Shown: in pieces, positions 53,920 to 64,000 of the stretch | Layout of the letters: each line of letters opens with the position of its first letter | How positions within the stretch are numbered: position 1 is the stretch's first letter | NCBI GenBank assembly: GCA_018340375.1 | Contig: JAFFJZ010000014.1 | Coordinates: forward strand, 124,001 to 188,000 | Source: Gonatopus flavifemur | Taxonomy: Eukaryota; Arthropoda; Insecta; Hymenoptera; Dryinidae | Direction of reading: 5' to 3' | Length of the DNA stretch: 64,000 nt | Translations under genes and position numbers: made by a program | Notes under the pieces: model-generated | Databases searched by the model: none | What the model was told of the DNA's origin: nothing | What the model saw: only the letters and a program-made list of their open reading frames with translations

Positions 53920-54487
53920 TGAAGATGAATCAAATCAATTACACTCAAATACAGGCTATGAATGAGGTGAAACTTCAAGAATTAAAAAAACGTTGGATAT
54001 TGGCACTTGTACATAAATGATCGTAACTCCTGTGATTTTCCCATAGATTTCCCCCCACAAATACATCATTCTCTTCGTGAAAGAGCGCACTTCACGTGAA
54101 AAATTTGATACGAGGTATATTTCCACGTCTTCTATTTTTGCTTGGCAAAAATGTAACTTTTTTCCCTTCATTTTTGTCGAAAAAGAGTATTTTTCCCAAA
54201 TATTTCGATTCATTGCACTCAAACTACTCGAGTAATCAACAATAGTGACGTTGATATTTGTTGGCAGTTCGATTATGTCCATTTTGACACCTGCCACGAT
54301 TAGATTGATCGCTTCTGACTTGAGATATACCTTTAATAGTGAAACTTCCATAGGAAAAAATTTTTTTCAACTTCAAAAATTCATATCTCGGAAACTCATC
54401 CATAAAAAGAGTTCTTACTGTGATTTTTGAGTCCAGGGAGCCAAAATGCATCAGAAAAAAATAGTGTCATTGAATGTACAAGGAATT

Positions 54488-55372
54488 TTTCTTATTTTGT
54501 AACCTAGTCTTATTCATGGTATCCTTATTGTGGCTGTGTTTTCTACAACTGGCAACGATTAGGTTTCTCATCTCTTCGGATCACAATTTGGCTATGATCG
54601 TCGGTTTCGGATTTCTTCTTGTAGATTCAGCGTTGGGTTTCAGTTGATAAGCATAGTCTATGGCCTCCCCAACAATCTGTACCTTCGAGTTGTCACAAAT
54701 ATCCACAATCGTTTGTTTGATGTCATCTTCAGGATCAAATTCGACACCAATAATACAATATTGTTCCCTCTTCCACGGAATTCTTGTTTCATCATTTTGA
54801 ATTCAAGATCAATAATTTCTTCATCTTTGATTTCCGTTTTTTTCTCCAACGTTTCAATTTTCTCCTGGTTCTGGAAAAGTTGATCTTAAAAACCATCGAA
54901 TTCGTTCTTGATTCCACTCTTCAATTCGTCTATATTATCGTTGATTCCATTATTTGAAGCTTTCACTCCCGCTGACAGTTGTGATTTATGTTGGTTGACG
55001 GTCTCTTTGAAGTCATCTAAGGTTGAAAGTTTTTCTCTTATCATTTGTATCATATATGTGCAGTCCTGTAATTGTTGAGCTTCTTTGTTCTTTTCCACCA
55101 TTCCATCTGCTTCATAAAACCTCGGATTTCTCGATACATCCTCTTGAGAGCTCTTTTGATTTTCAGAGCTTCTCGCAAAATCCACAGAGACTCGACACGT
55201 TATGCATCGCCAAGATTCTTCCCTGTTTGTAGACATAGTTGTATACAATCATTCTTCAAGTCCGGAACATCCATAATGCATGGAACCGTCGCATCCGTAG
55301 CAATCAACAAAGTCGCCATTACGAGGCAACTCACTTCCACATTCAGAACATGATGACGCCATGCTGGTCGAA
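54488..55372 (-). pseudogene. LINE ORF1 with PHD-like finger and coiled coil
   Basis: The minus strand begins with a zinc finger C-X2-C..C-X2-C..H-X2-C..C-X2-C (SSCSECGSELPRNGDFVDCY at 55365-55305, HYGCSGLEE, then WRCITC at about 55210). This is a PHD-type finger found in ORF1 of several non-LTR families. A helical segment (55130-54890: REKLSTLDDFKETVNQHKS, NDNIDELKSGIKNEFDGF) leads into a coiled coil and the RNA-binding-like RGRGNNIVLFGVEFDPEDD region (54780-54700). It continues after the 4-kb element at 50423. Several stops. It is a different copy from the LINE at 56023-60000 because it lies downstream of that element's 3' end. Confidence 0.6.
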
Positions 55373-55575
55373 TTTTTTCAACTTTGGAGTGTTCCAACAC
55401 GAAATCACGGAAATATGTACGAATTGGAGCTATGATTCTTCGATATAAATCATCGCTCACTTATTAGCATATAAATGATTGAAACCGCATTGATTCATCA
55501 TTTATGAATAATCTTATCACGAGAAATCGAATGAAAAACATGGAGCGATGAACCACGTGCACGCGTCCCACACGA

Positions 55576-55606
55576 TCAGATAGATAGATAGATAGATAGA
55601 TAGATC
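55576..55606. repeat. (TAGA)n microsatellite
   Basis: About eight tandem GATA units at 55576-55606. Confidence 0.9.
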
Positions 55607-56022
55607 CATCTTGTTCTAGGGTTCACCCTATGGAAAAATCAAGGTACAAAAGAAATATGAAAACATAGGTAATACTCACACATATAGAGCGATGAACCTA
55701 TAGTTTGAAACCACACAGTACAGTAATTCAAAAAATATTCTCAAGGATCCTTGATGAATTCCGCGAACCCCAATTCAACTCTCCGTGAATTTCTTCCAGA
55801 CTAGTGCACTGTGTGGGAAGAGAGGAATGTGGTACATGCTATGACCTGAAAGTGAAGATGGAATGGGAATGAAAGTAAGAATGGAATCACAAAGGTGCAA
55901 GAAATGAAAATTACATATATGAGCTAGAGATACAGTATTTAAGACTGCGCAAAATTGAAGTGAGTTCATGATAAGCATGAGGGCATGAAATGGAATGATG
56001 TGAAATGTGCGTGTATACATAA
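55607..56022 (-). other. 3' flank/UTR of the Jockey/CR1-like LINE
   Basis: Non-coding. It continues the 3' side of the LINE. The word TTCCAGACTAGTGCACTGTG near 55795 is similar to one at 31149, so the LINE 3' end may lie there. No poly(A) is evident. Confidence 0.35.
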
Positions 56023-56609
56023 CTAGAGGTGAGGAAGAGAGGGATTCAGCAAGAAATCATGATATCTCTCCTTGAAGACATTATGAGAAGAAATACCCTC
56101 AATATTATCTGGAATAGAGTTCCATAATTCACTACCTGTTATGAGGAAAGATTTTTCATACGTGATAGTACAATGCGACGGTATTCTGAGGAGCACCCTA
56201 TCCGATCTAGTACAGCGAATCGTGTCCGATCTCCCAAATTTAGAGAGATCATAGAGAAAAGGAGGATCCTTGAAGGTGAACAAAAGATACAAGTATGACC
56301 CCAGGAAGAATTCCCGTCGCTCAGGAAATTTGAGCCAACCAAGGCGTGTGGAGAAAGAAGAGATGTGAACATCTTTCCCAAGATCGGAAATAAACCTCCC
56401 GCAAGCGTTGAGTCCACGCTGAAGACGAATACCGTCTAATTCGAGGATATCAGTGAAAAGCAAGCAACAATAATTGAAGTGGGGAATAATTGGCGTTGAA
56501 ATTAATTGAGTTGTCATTTGGATAAAAAGTGCATTACCATTAAGACGTTGTTGGTAGATTGCGCGAGAAACTTTCCTACAAACAGAAGTTACATGCTCGT
56601 TCCAATTAA

Positions 56610-57837
56610 GGGGGTAGTCTACTTTAGGACCTCCAAAAAAATGTTCCTTATTTTTGAGGCTTAATTGATACTTTTCCATGTGTAGAATATGGTATTGAAA
56701 CTCTGAATTCGAATTCGTATTTCAGCGGGTTGAAATAAGCTCGAGAAGTGCATACGCTCGAGCGCCTTGGATAGTGAAATTTTAGAGGGAGCTATCGATA
56801 GAGTTTTCGGATACTCTACGATAGTTGGCGCTCAGAAGGGCATTGTATACATTGAATGTGGAATACGTACACTTTCTTCACTGTAATTTCAAGTCAGCTG
56901 TAACGGTTTTGTAGCTTCAGTGCGAGTCATTCACTGTGGCCGAAAAGTCGTCGAAATTGCAGCCTATATAGCAGCTGGAATCTTGAATGAAGGATACATG
57001 GCTGTATCAAAGATCATGTATGATCTTGGAACAGTTATAGGAACTACATGCAGAAATTCCGCTGATTCTATCAACGACATCCGCGTAGATTCCCAAAATC
57101 GTCGCAGTCGTGGCTTTACTCAAAAAGTTGAAATTCATAAAAAAACAGAAGGATTTAGAGGAAAATGAATTGTACGAGCATGCTGAGGAATTGTTTTATG
57201 GTTTAGGGATAGCAAATTGATAAAAAATAACAGGTGAAGTAACGAAAATACCTTTTTATCCACCATTTTCCTGCTTCAGAAGCTTTGAACGCGTTTTTCT
57301 TGAGACCACGTTTTTGAATTCGGCGTCCAAGATTACTCAAAATTTTATTGACGAACCCATACGTTTCTTTCCCTCAATCGGAGCTTATTAAATTTGCCAT
57401 CGGATGGATCTAAATTTGGAAGTAGATAATGTGTTCATGAAAAGTTACAAACAAAAACGTGTAAGAAATTTCCGCAAAAACAACTTTTTTATTTTGTGCA
57501 ATTTTTTTTTCTAAAAAAAAAGTTTTTCCTCCAAAATTTGATATCCATCTATTGACTACACTTACTAACTTAACAAAAACATTTTTTTTCCCAGATTGTT
57601 TCGTGAGCCTCTAGATTGCACGCCGTAGAAACAATTTTTTTCACCGATTACATCAGATAGCTGTAACTTGATTGTTTCTGAATGGAATCAATCAAAAAAA
57701 TCCATTTGAATACTTCAAAGTATGAGCAATAATGCTCATAATAAATGCTCAAAATCGCAAAAATATGTGTTGGCTAGTTGTTTTTTCAAAAATTCGACAA
57801 AATCACCCTTTTTGACCTTCTCAAGTAGACTACCCTC
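56610..57837 (+). mobile_element. Kolobok-like DNA element, non-autonomous, TTAA target
   Basis: A 1,228-bp element between two TTAA (56606-56609 and 57838-57841). Inverted ends GGGGGTAGTCTACTT and, from the right, GAGGGTAGTCTACTTGAG. TTAA duplication plus such ends fits Kolobok or piggyBac; the protein remnant favours Kolobok. It inserted into the LINE and is therefore younger. Confidence 0.8.
56905..57168 (+). pseudogene. Kolobok-like transposase C-terminal fragment
   Basis: The plus strand encodes FNEGYMAVSKIMYDLG-like residues (NEGYMAVSKIMYDLGTVIGT), DSINDIRVDSQNRRS and a basic tail with KVEIHKKTEGFRGK. The pattern of a short acidic/helical block followed by DxRR and a lysine/arginine tail resembles the C-terminus of Kolobok-type transposases; this is from memory, not a search. 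The catalytic domain is absent. Confidence 0.45.
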
Positions 57838-58999
57838 TTAAGTGTAGTGTGATATCTGGTACGCGACACAGGGGAATATCTCTGATATAACCCGGCGAAC
57901 CAAGGACTATACAATTGGTTTTGATAGGATTTAAGATCAGGCAGTTGGTAGCGCACCAGTTAGCGATTTTTTGTATATCTCCACTCAGTTTGGTGACGCA
58001 CTCCTCTATGAGCGACGGTGGAGTATACAGATGAATATGGGGATCATCAGCAAATTTCGAGAATTTACAGTGATGTATGACCGAATTTATATCGGTAATA
58101 TACAATGCCAATAAGAGGGGGGCCAGTTAAGAGCCTTGAGGTACACCAGACGTGACAGTGAACCACTCAGAACAACTTCTGGAGCATCTAACAGCTTGCG
58201 TGTGGTCAGATAGATAGGACTCGAACCATTTCAACATGGGAGTACATATGTTGGAGGAAGCGAGTTTTTTCATGAACAGCGAGTGATTAACGATGTCAAA
58301 AGCTCTGGAGGAATCGAAACCCATGAACAAGGTAATCATAAGCTTATCAGTCGCTTCACGGTTAATTTTGAGAGAGCAGTTTGCGTGGAGCGATGACGTA
58401 TGAAACCACACTGGTAAGGGTCAATTGAGGAGTTCCTGGCGAATAAATCATACATGTTGTGATGGACATTGTTCTCAAGGATTTTTGATGACTCGCAATA
58501 GGGCAAAAATCCCGTGGAGATTGTAATGTCCTTATTTTAGGAATTGGGGTGATGGATGAACGTTTCCAGGCTGGAGGAAGGATGGAGAGCATGGGAGAGG
58601 AGATGGAGAGTGTGTGTAGGAATGGGGAAATGGACGGAGCGATCAGGTTAAGGAAACGATCAGTAAACCCATCAGGAGGGAGAGTATTTGAGTTAGAAGA
58701 AATAATAGAAGTAAAGCAGATCATCACGAGCCGAGTCAGGAAAAAAGAGGAGATTACCACTGCAGCCGGAACTCCGGTCGGGACTGAGTCGTGGAGGACA
58801 GTCAGGATGGAAGCCAGCGCAAAGATGTGAACTGAGTCGATTCACACGAAAATTATCCGTGATTGAATGGTTGTCAATGGATCTGATTATTCTTGAGATG
58901 CGAAGTTCTCTTCAAAGTGTACGAGAGTCGCTAACGACCATCAATCCATCATCATAAAATTGACGCTTCGCAATCCTGAGGGAAGGAACCACGTTGTTC

Positions 59000-60000
59000 C
59001 TTAACCGTGTGGGGAGTAGTTGACTTCCAAGGTATCGTGTGTGAAGGTATGTCCTCCTCGCGGTGTTGCGTTTTCGTATGAGATCGCGAATCTCCTGAGT
59101 TCTCCGAGGAGCAGGAGGACGTTTCGGTGTGGAGCTTCCAAACGGTACTTATTATATAGATCTAAAAGGTACTGATTGATAACTCCAACACGGTCGTTAA
59201 TATCAGTAATACCCGAATTCTCGATGTTCAGCAAGGTTGAAGGTGGATCGATATTTTACTCATTGAAATGCAGGTAATCGCAGACAGTAATAGTCCGTTG
59301 TCGACAAGAAGTTAGGTTGAAAGAATATTCGATGGATATCATGTCACACCGAGACAGAAAAGGCATCTCCTTTTGTGCATAATCGATCACTCTGGGAAGA
59401 TCGTCCACCACACACAAATCCAGTAAGATGGAGGAGATGGACGTGTGATGGATGGGACCATAGGGAACGATGGCAAGGTTCAGACTTGAGAATACTTTAC
59501 AAAGATAGATACTATCAGGAGATGAATGTCACAAGTCGGTGTTCTAGTCGCCCATAATCATCTTGTGATAGTAGTCGGTACTCAACGTAGAGATTACTGT
59601 CCCCAAACTAGCAAATCCTATTTGAGGGGGTCTGTACGCTACCCCAATGAGTATTCTTTGCGTACGCGTACCAGACACTTGGATGAATGGGTATTCAGGA
59701 TGCGGACAGGGCACATCGGACCCCGATTGTTGTAAGATTTTACAGTGAAAACTCTGCTCAACATAGAGACGGACTTCCCCCCCCCCCTTCCAATGCTACC
59801 TAGTCCATCACAGCGTAGGACTACATATCCATCCATTCAACAAAAATTGTCATCCATGTCGCTCTTGAACCAAGTCTCTGATACCACGATAATATCGTAC
59901 TCATTCGCATTCCTGAGGCAGAAAACATCGAAGAATTCATCAAAGTGAGCCATGAAGAGTTTTTGCTTCCTCGTTACAGGAAAGCTTTGTGATCGTTCCG
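59000..60000 (-). pseudogene. LINE endonuclease domain, decayed
   Basis: The minus strand encodes NEYDIIVVSETWFKSDMDD (59905), then GYVVLRCDGLG with GRGGG (59830-59770), NTHSSKCLVRVRKEYSLG, a MGD-x-NTDL box near 59540, and ISSILLDLCVVDD near 59435. These match the order of an exonuclease-endonuclease-phosphatase domain in CR1/Jockey LINEs. 59234-59001 encodes the linker NDRVGVINQYLLDLYNKY. At least three frameshifts. It leads into the RT at lower coordinates. Confidence 0.72.
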
Positions 60001-60500
60001 AGGGGCCGACATTGTTTTTTGTCTCCAAACTCAAAGTCTCATGGGCCAAAATCTTCCTCAGAACTCGAGGAAAATTTTTGGTCCCGTCTCTGTCTGTCTG
60101 TCTGTCTGTCTCGATGTGTGGAGTCAAGGGAAGAATTGCGAACGCGGATATCTTCCGTTCCTATCGACCGATCATCAGAAATTTTCACCACAGTTACGTG
60201 TGGGGCTAATATTGGTTCCATATGAGCTTCAACTTCATTCTTACAGAAAAGAGGGAGGGAGGAGGGAAAATATTTTGGAAAATTGTGATTTTGGGAACAC
60301 ACATATCTGCCCTTATTATCATCCGATTGCATCGAAATTCATACCACAGTTTAGTTATGGTCTCATAGTGGTCCCGTATAAGTTTCATCCTAATTGGCTG
60401 AGATTTGAGGGGATTTTCATTTTCGCGATCCACATTATCCCCCAATATTTTGAAAGCATGCCTCCCCTATGTCTGTATCACCCAAATGCGATGGAACTTT
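60001..60500. repeat. Microsatellite and old ~150-bp tandem duplication
   Basis: (GTCT)n at about 60088-60112. Two diverged copies of a unit follow (about 60150-60235 and 60305-60400), both containing GATCATC/CCGATTGCAT, CACCACAGTT and CCATATGAG/CCGTATAAG words. No gene. Confidence 0.5.
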
Positions 60501-60756
60501 GATTATATCCAATTCTCGAGATGTCAATTGTACGGTTTGAATTTTTAGCAAATCGGAGTTGAGGGCAGTAAAAGGTAAGAGGTGAGCACTAACCCTGAAA
60601 GCACATCAGCATGTAATTCCCTGTAAAATTCATGCAAACATCAGCTTGATTGAAATTTCATACGAATTTTGCACGAAATTTGCAAAAAATGTCATGCTCG
60701 CTGCGTTCACAGATTTGCAGCAACTTTGATCAAACTTTTATGGAACTTTCATGCAA
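60501..60756. other. No recognisable gene
   Basis: AT-rich, with GAAATTTGCA / GCATGAAAT-type words. Nothing supportable. Confidence 0.4.
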
Positions 60757-60891
60757 GGACTGTAACGTTACCCGTTTCATTACCCATTTGTATATGAAAT
60801 GGATATAATGGATATCTAATTTGTATACAAATCATATATTACTGTATGTCTTATATATAAATGAGTCACGGGACTGGTAACGTTACGGTCT
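60757..60891. repeat. ~135-bp palindromic MITE, copy 1
   Basis: The left end GGACTGTAACGTTACC and the right end GGTAACGTTACGGTCT form an imperfect palindrome with the interior (ATTACCCATTT / AAATGAGTCA). Related to the repeat at 61026-61153. Confidence 0.65.
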
Positions 60892-61025
60892 CTCCTTTTA
60901 TGGAATTTTTAACAAATTTGGATTGAACACGTGCGTCCTAATGTGTGCCTTCAGGGAAGCTTCAAACGAAATTTGAAAATGTCGTAACTGCTGCTATTAT
61001 GCGCATATCTTCCGTTCTCATCAGG

Positions 61026-61153
61026 GATTGTGACGTTATTCACTTTCGTTACTCATGGAACATATAAAATAGATATATAATTTGTATGCAATATATATGT
61101 TATCATATATATTTCATATATAATCAGTAACAGAAGTGAATCACGTTACAATC
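61026..61153. repeat. ~128-bp palindromic MITE, copy 2
   Basis: The left end GATTGTGACGTTATTCACTT and the inverted right end with GTGAATCACGTTACAATC match. Same family as 60757-60891. The interior is (TA)-rich. Confidence 0.65.
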
Positions 61154-61409
61154 AGATATTCGCTCAGTGCAAATACCAATACCCACTATGTAACGATGGA
61201 CTGGATTTCTGGATTGAATTCATAATGTTATTTTCGGATCATCGTTGCGAAGAAATCTGCTGCAACATGAAGGAGGACCTCCTTGAGATTCATGTGAATT
61301 TATATCTGCTTGAAAATTCAAAAATGGTTTATATCTGCTTGAAACTTAGTACCTGGGGGTTTTCGGGGTCACAGAATCCAAATCTGGACTCAGAATTCGG
61401 GAATTCAAA

Positions 61410-61765
61410 ATGGCGGATTCAATATGGCGAACAAAAATGGAAAAAAATGGTTGATATCCGCTTGAAACTCACTTTCAAGGAGTTTTTGGGGTCGCAGAAT
61501 TCGAATCTGGAGTGTGAAATCCGAAATTCGAAATGGCGGATTCAATATGGCGGACAAAAATTCGAAAATCGTTGATATCCGTTTGAAACCCACTAATGGC
61601 AAGGTTCTTGGGGTCGCAGAATCCAAATGTGGAGTCAGAAATTCGAAATTCAACATGGCGGTTTCAATATGGCGGACACAAATTCGAAAAAGGTTGATAT
61701 CCGCTTGAAACTCACTATCAGGGGGTTTCGGGGTCGCATAAATTCAATCTGGACTCAGAACTTTG
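61410..61765 (-). repeat. Subterminal iteron array of Transib 2
   Basis: Cores ATGGCGGATTCAATATGGCG at 61410, 61533 and 61655 (spacing 123 and 122 bp), with diverged outer units around 61290 and 61775. The second box GTTTTTGGGGTCGCAGAAT lies between cores. Unit length and both boxes match Transib 1, although the rest of the sequence differs. Confidence 0.85.
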
Positions 61766-62112
61766 CAACTTCAGGATACCACACTATCTAAATGGAACAA
61801 AAGCACCACACTAGGGTTCTACATACCTCATTGTTCGAATCACTGTTATTATCCCAATTCTCATCGTTGAAACATTCGTTTTTTTTTCAACTTTGCATGG
61901 AAACTCTCAAAAAAACAAATATTCACTCATTATCAATCCTTACAGCGATAAATAGAAATGATGAACAGAAAGAAAGCGAAATGGAATTTTTAATTCACTT
62001 CCGAATAAGTTGAAATGTATTTTATTGAACATCAATCTTGAAGATGAAGCAGCAACTTACAAAAAACTGGTGAAATTTCCAAATGCCTTAAAAATCAACT
62101 CTTATTTATTCC

Positions 62113-64000
62113 TCATTCAGATGTTGGAGAAGCATGTGATTGTCCAATATCAGGTTCACGCTGTAAATTAAACACTTCCACAGGTAACGGTTTGCAGGTT
62201 TTGAATTGAGATATCCTATTATCACGATTAGACAAGATAAAAATGTGGGGATCAGAGGAATACAGCAAAGTGTGTAACAAATCTTCCATGTTCTGATGCC
62301 GAGACATTTTTCTCGTGTTGAATTCTCGGTATCTTCTGATATCTTTGTTCCTGGCCTCTAAAGCTTCTTCTGACATCATCTCCCCACCATGAATCAGTAA
62401 CCTATGCACACTAGAAGGCATATGGTACCACGAATATAACTTCACGTATAAATCCGCTGTTTCTTTGGCGTACAGAGAAAATCTCTCAACGTCAATGTCA
62501 AATCCACTCGATATGGTTTTCAATATGACGTTAAACCTCTTCAATCAATTTTCGTCAAGTCCTGTTATTTGAGCAGCCGTTGAAAAATTCTCAGAGAATC
62601 GTGCTGCGGTATTTCCGTCATTAGTTGTTCCGTAACCTTGTTTCACAACGTCAACTAACAATCCCATTTCCTGCCGAATCGCCTCAGTGATACGTTTTTT
62701 ATTATCCTCTTAAATTTGCTTGTCCTGTTTTTCTGTTATCCGGTACTTCTTTATATTAATGCGATATGCAATGTGAAGCATACAGTCGAGGCATCTCATG
62801 TATGCATGGAGAGATGAAAGGCCCAGATGGTATCTAGTCTCATCACACTCTCTCTCATAAACGGAAGAGAGATTGTTCATCAGTTTAGGAGTGACTTTGC
62901 AAATACTACATGTTTGAACCGATGTCTCTGTGATTGTGCTGAAGGTTTTGCCATCGATCATAGTGAGCATTAACTGATGGTCAATTTTTGCTGTGATGTT
63001 GTCTAGGGTAACTATAGTCGGAGAAAGCCCTTCGATCTGACTTTCTATTCCCGAAATTTCTTCTCGAATTAAATCAGTGGTTTCCTTTTCAAAAATGAGT
63101 TTCACTGGTCGGCAAAATCTTGTAGACGAAGCCCGACGATTATTCCAGATTATGGTATTTCCATCTTCCGTTTGTAATTGAAGAGGCACAATGCAAACTA
63201 CATATAGATTCCCGTCTGTTTTTTCACGGTCTTCCTCATTTTGAATACGAATTTTATACATAGATTGTCCCCCACTTCCATCAGCTCCCCATTTATACAA
63301 TAAAACAAGATCTGATTGTGAATTTCCACATACGCTTTCCAAAATATCTTTCAGAGCGAGGCATAATCTTGATGACGTATGATCCACTGTGGCTTGAAGT
63401 CGAATTTCTGCTGAAAATTCTTTGATACTTATACTGTTGTTTGGTGGATAACATTCTTTCTTTGCCACCAAGATGTTTTCATAACTTGGATATATATTGG
63501 CTTTCCGATTTTTAGCTCCTTGTTGCATCAGGATGTAGCTATTTTTGGAGAAACGTCCATCTATATACAAAGCAAGACCTTCTTCGGATGAATAAGTTTC
63601 TGGTTTCACATTTGGGGCATCAAATGCATGTTTGATTTTTGTTGCTCTGGTGGGAGAGCTTTCTGTAATCTTTTTTAAAACTGAAGATGCGTCTTTTTTA
63701 CCAGTAGTATACAAATTCGAGCGAGTTGCAAACGTCAATTCTTCTGTAGTATGATTATCCAGCAAGTTTTGAATTCTTCTTTTTTTCGATTTCTCACTCA
63801 AATTCTGGAATTCTTTGGACGGTCCCCCTATAGAGCTCTGTTGACCACTTGGTTCAGGAAACAAATTGATCGTTGAATCTAGCCATTCAGAAAAACGTTG
63901 TTCGAATTTTTGTTTCGACCGATAGCACTTTTTCCATTTGTCCCGCAAATGGCTCAGAAAATTGTTTATAATTTGCAGTACACATTCAGAAACATGGGTT
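62113..64000 (-). pseudogene. Transib 2 transposase with two stops
   Basis: The reading enters from beyond 64000 and runs to the stop at 62113. Motifs are LYKWGADGSGGQSMYK (first aspartate, codon 63282-63280), IVPLQLQTEDGN, SSTRFCRPVKL, LTMIDGKTFST (second aspartate, 62955), CSICKV (zinc cysteines near 62910-62899), LGLSSLHAYMRC, NDGNTAARF, HRLLIHGG (zinc histidines) and SEEALEARNK (glutamate, near 62365). In-frame stops are at 62710-62712 (TAA) and 62545-62547 (TGA). Between the second zinc histidine and the catalytic glutamate there are 10 residues fewer than in Transib 1. The C-terminal tail is about 20 residues longer. Confidence 0.88.

Larger units (their letters stand above)
50424..54487. 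mobile_element. 4.06-kb element with ~0.57-kb inverted repeats
   Basis: The left arm 50424-50998 and right arm 53920-54487 are inverted repeats with scattered differences. Matching words include TTGTACATTCAA at both ends, ATATCTCAAGTCAGAAGCG, GGCAGGTGTCAAAATGGACA and CATTTATGTACAAGTGCC. The interior carries a minus-strand gene remnant (51040-52870) with a nested 380-bp GC-rich insertion. It interrupts a LINE ORF1. No target duplication could be fixed. The structure is that of a DNA transposon, but the class is unknown to me. Confidence 0.65.
56023..58880 (-). pseudogene. LINE reverse transcriptase, split by a DNA transposon
   Basis: Fragments in order: 58760-58362 (PPAWKRSSITPIPKIRTLQS, palm start), 58411-58127 (FMGFDSSRAFDIVNHSLF with the DSSRAFD box; TVTSGVPQGS), 58111-57842 (HCKFSKFADDPHIHLYTP with FADD and WCATNCLILNPIKTNCIVLG), then after the insertion 56605-56023 (PLNWNEHVTSVCRKVSRAIY, the thumb and C-terminal region ending LLNPSLPHL). 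The box order is normal for Jockey/CR1 RTs. Frameshifts and an in-frame stop after VPQGS. Removing 56610-57837 and one TTAA restores continuity. Confidence 0.8.
56023..60000 (-). mobile_element. Jockey/CR1-like LINE with nested Kolobok-like element
   Basis: The minus strand gives an endonuclease (about 60000-59250), RT (about 58880-57842) and RT C-terminal part (56605-56023). It is interrupted by a TTAA-flanked DNA element (56610-57837); the codons for PLNWNEH follow RDIPLC...DITLHL directly when the insertion is removed. Stops and frameshifts are frequent. Confidence 0.78.
61184..64000 (-). mobile_element. Transib element 2, decayed, runs off the right edge
   Basis: A minus-strand Transib of a different family from element 1. 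The 3' side carries a three-unit iteron array (61410-61760). A possible terminus is CACTATGTAACG at 61184, which resembles the Transib CACWATG start, but the other end lies outside the window, so this limit is tentative. Confidence 0.65.

Noticed and set aside
55239..55460. Host PHD-finger gene
   Set aside because: The PHD-like finger is followed by a coiled coil and an RNA-binding-like region, as in LINE ORF1, and is full of stops; a host chromatin gene is unlikely.

Overview
The window is eukaryotic, AT-rich and almost entirely made of transposable elements. The element types (BEL/Pao, RTE-, R1- and Jockey/CR1-type LINEs, mariner, Tc1, hAT, Kolobok-like, Transib) and a spliced biogenic-amine receptor exon point to an arthropod, most likely an insect. 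I see no bacterial-style operons, rRNA genes, CRISPR arrays or canonical tRNA genes. The only part I can call a host gene is one GPCR exon (39725-39885, minus), which makes much of the surrounding sequence likely intronic.

Layout. 1-5909: a minus-strand BEL/Pao retrotransposon (gag, protease, RT) split by an RTE-type LINE (665-4004) with a 13-bp target duplication. 6015-12165: three decayed R1-clade LINE copies head to tail, each with the same 3' tail. 12711-15016: a second, 5'-truncated RTE copy. 15300-17000: two foldback repeats; the first carries 120-bp iterons also found in the Transib elements. 18081-22140: a two-stop mariner and a mariner fragment. 23669-26312: a 2.64-kb TA-flanked hairpin element. 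26816-35390: an old tandem array of ~530-bp units broken up by a mariner (itself holding a palindrome-rich MITE), a foldback, and a long-TIR Tc1/mariner-type element that holds a hAT. 35131-39462: MITEs and foldbacks. 40948-44085: a third RTE copy with a nearly intact mariner inside. 44351-44966: a Tc1-like DD38E remnant.

45126-50212 is the centrepiece. It is a Transib (RAG1-related) element with an open 657-aa transposase holding all predicted DDE and zinc residues and ends reading CACAGTG, the V(D)J heptamer consensus. Its left half is an inverted, internally deleted copy of its own right half, so both termini are copies of the same transposon end. 50213-55372 is a LINE ORF1 split by a 4-kb element with ~0.57-kb inverted repeats; that element holds a broken member of a widespread but unnamed arthropod protein family. 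56023-60000 is a Jockey/CR1-like LINE interrupted by a TTAA-flanked Kolobok-like element. 61184-64000 is a second, decayed Transib family running off the right edge.

Two themes tie the region together. First, two Transib families and one foldback share a ~122-bp subterminal iteron, a plausible transposase-recognition array. Second, many insertions are nested with readable target duplications, so their relative ages can be ordered. Protein family calls come from motifs I can read; no database search was run.
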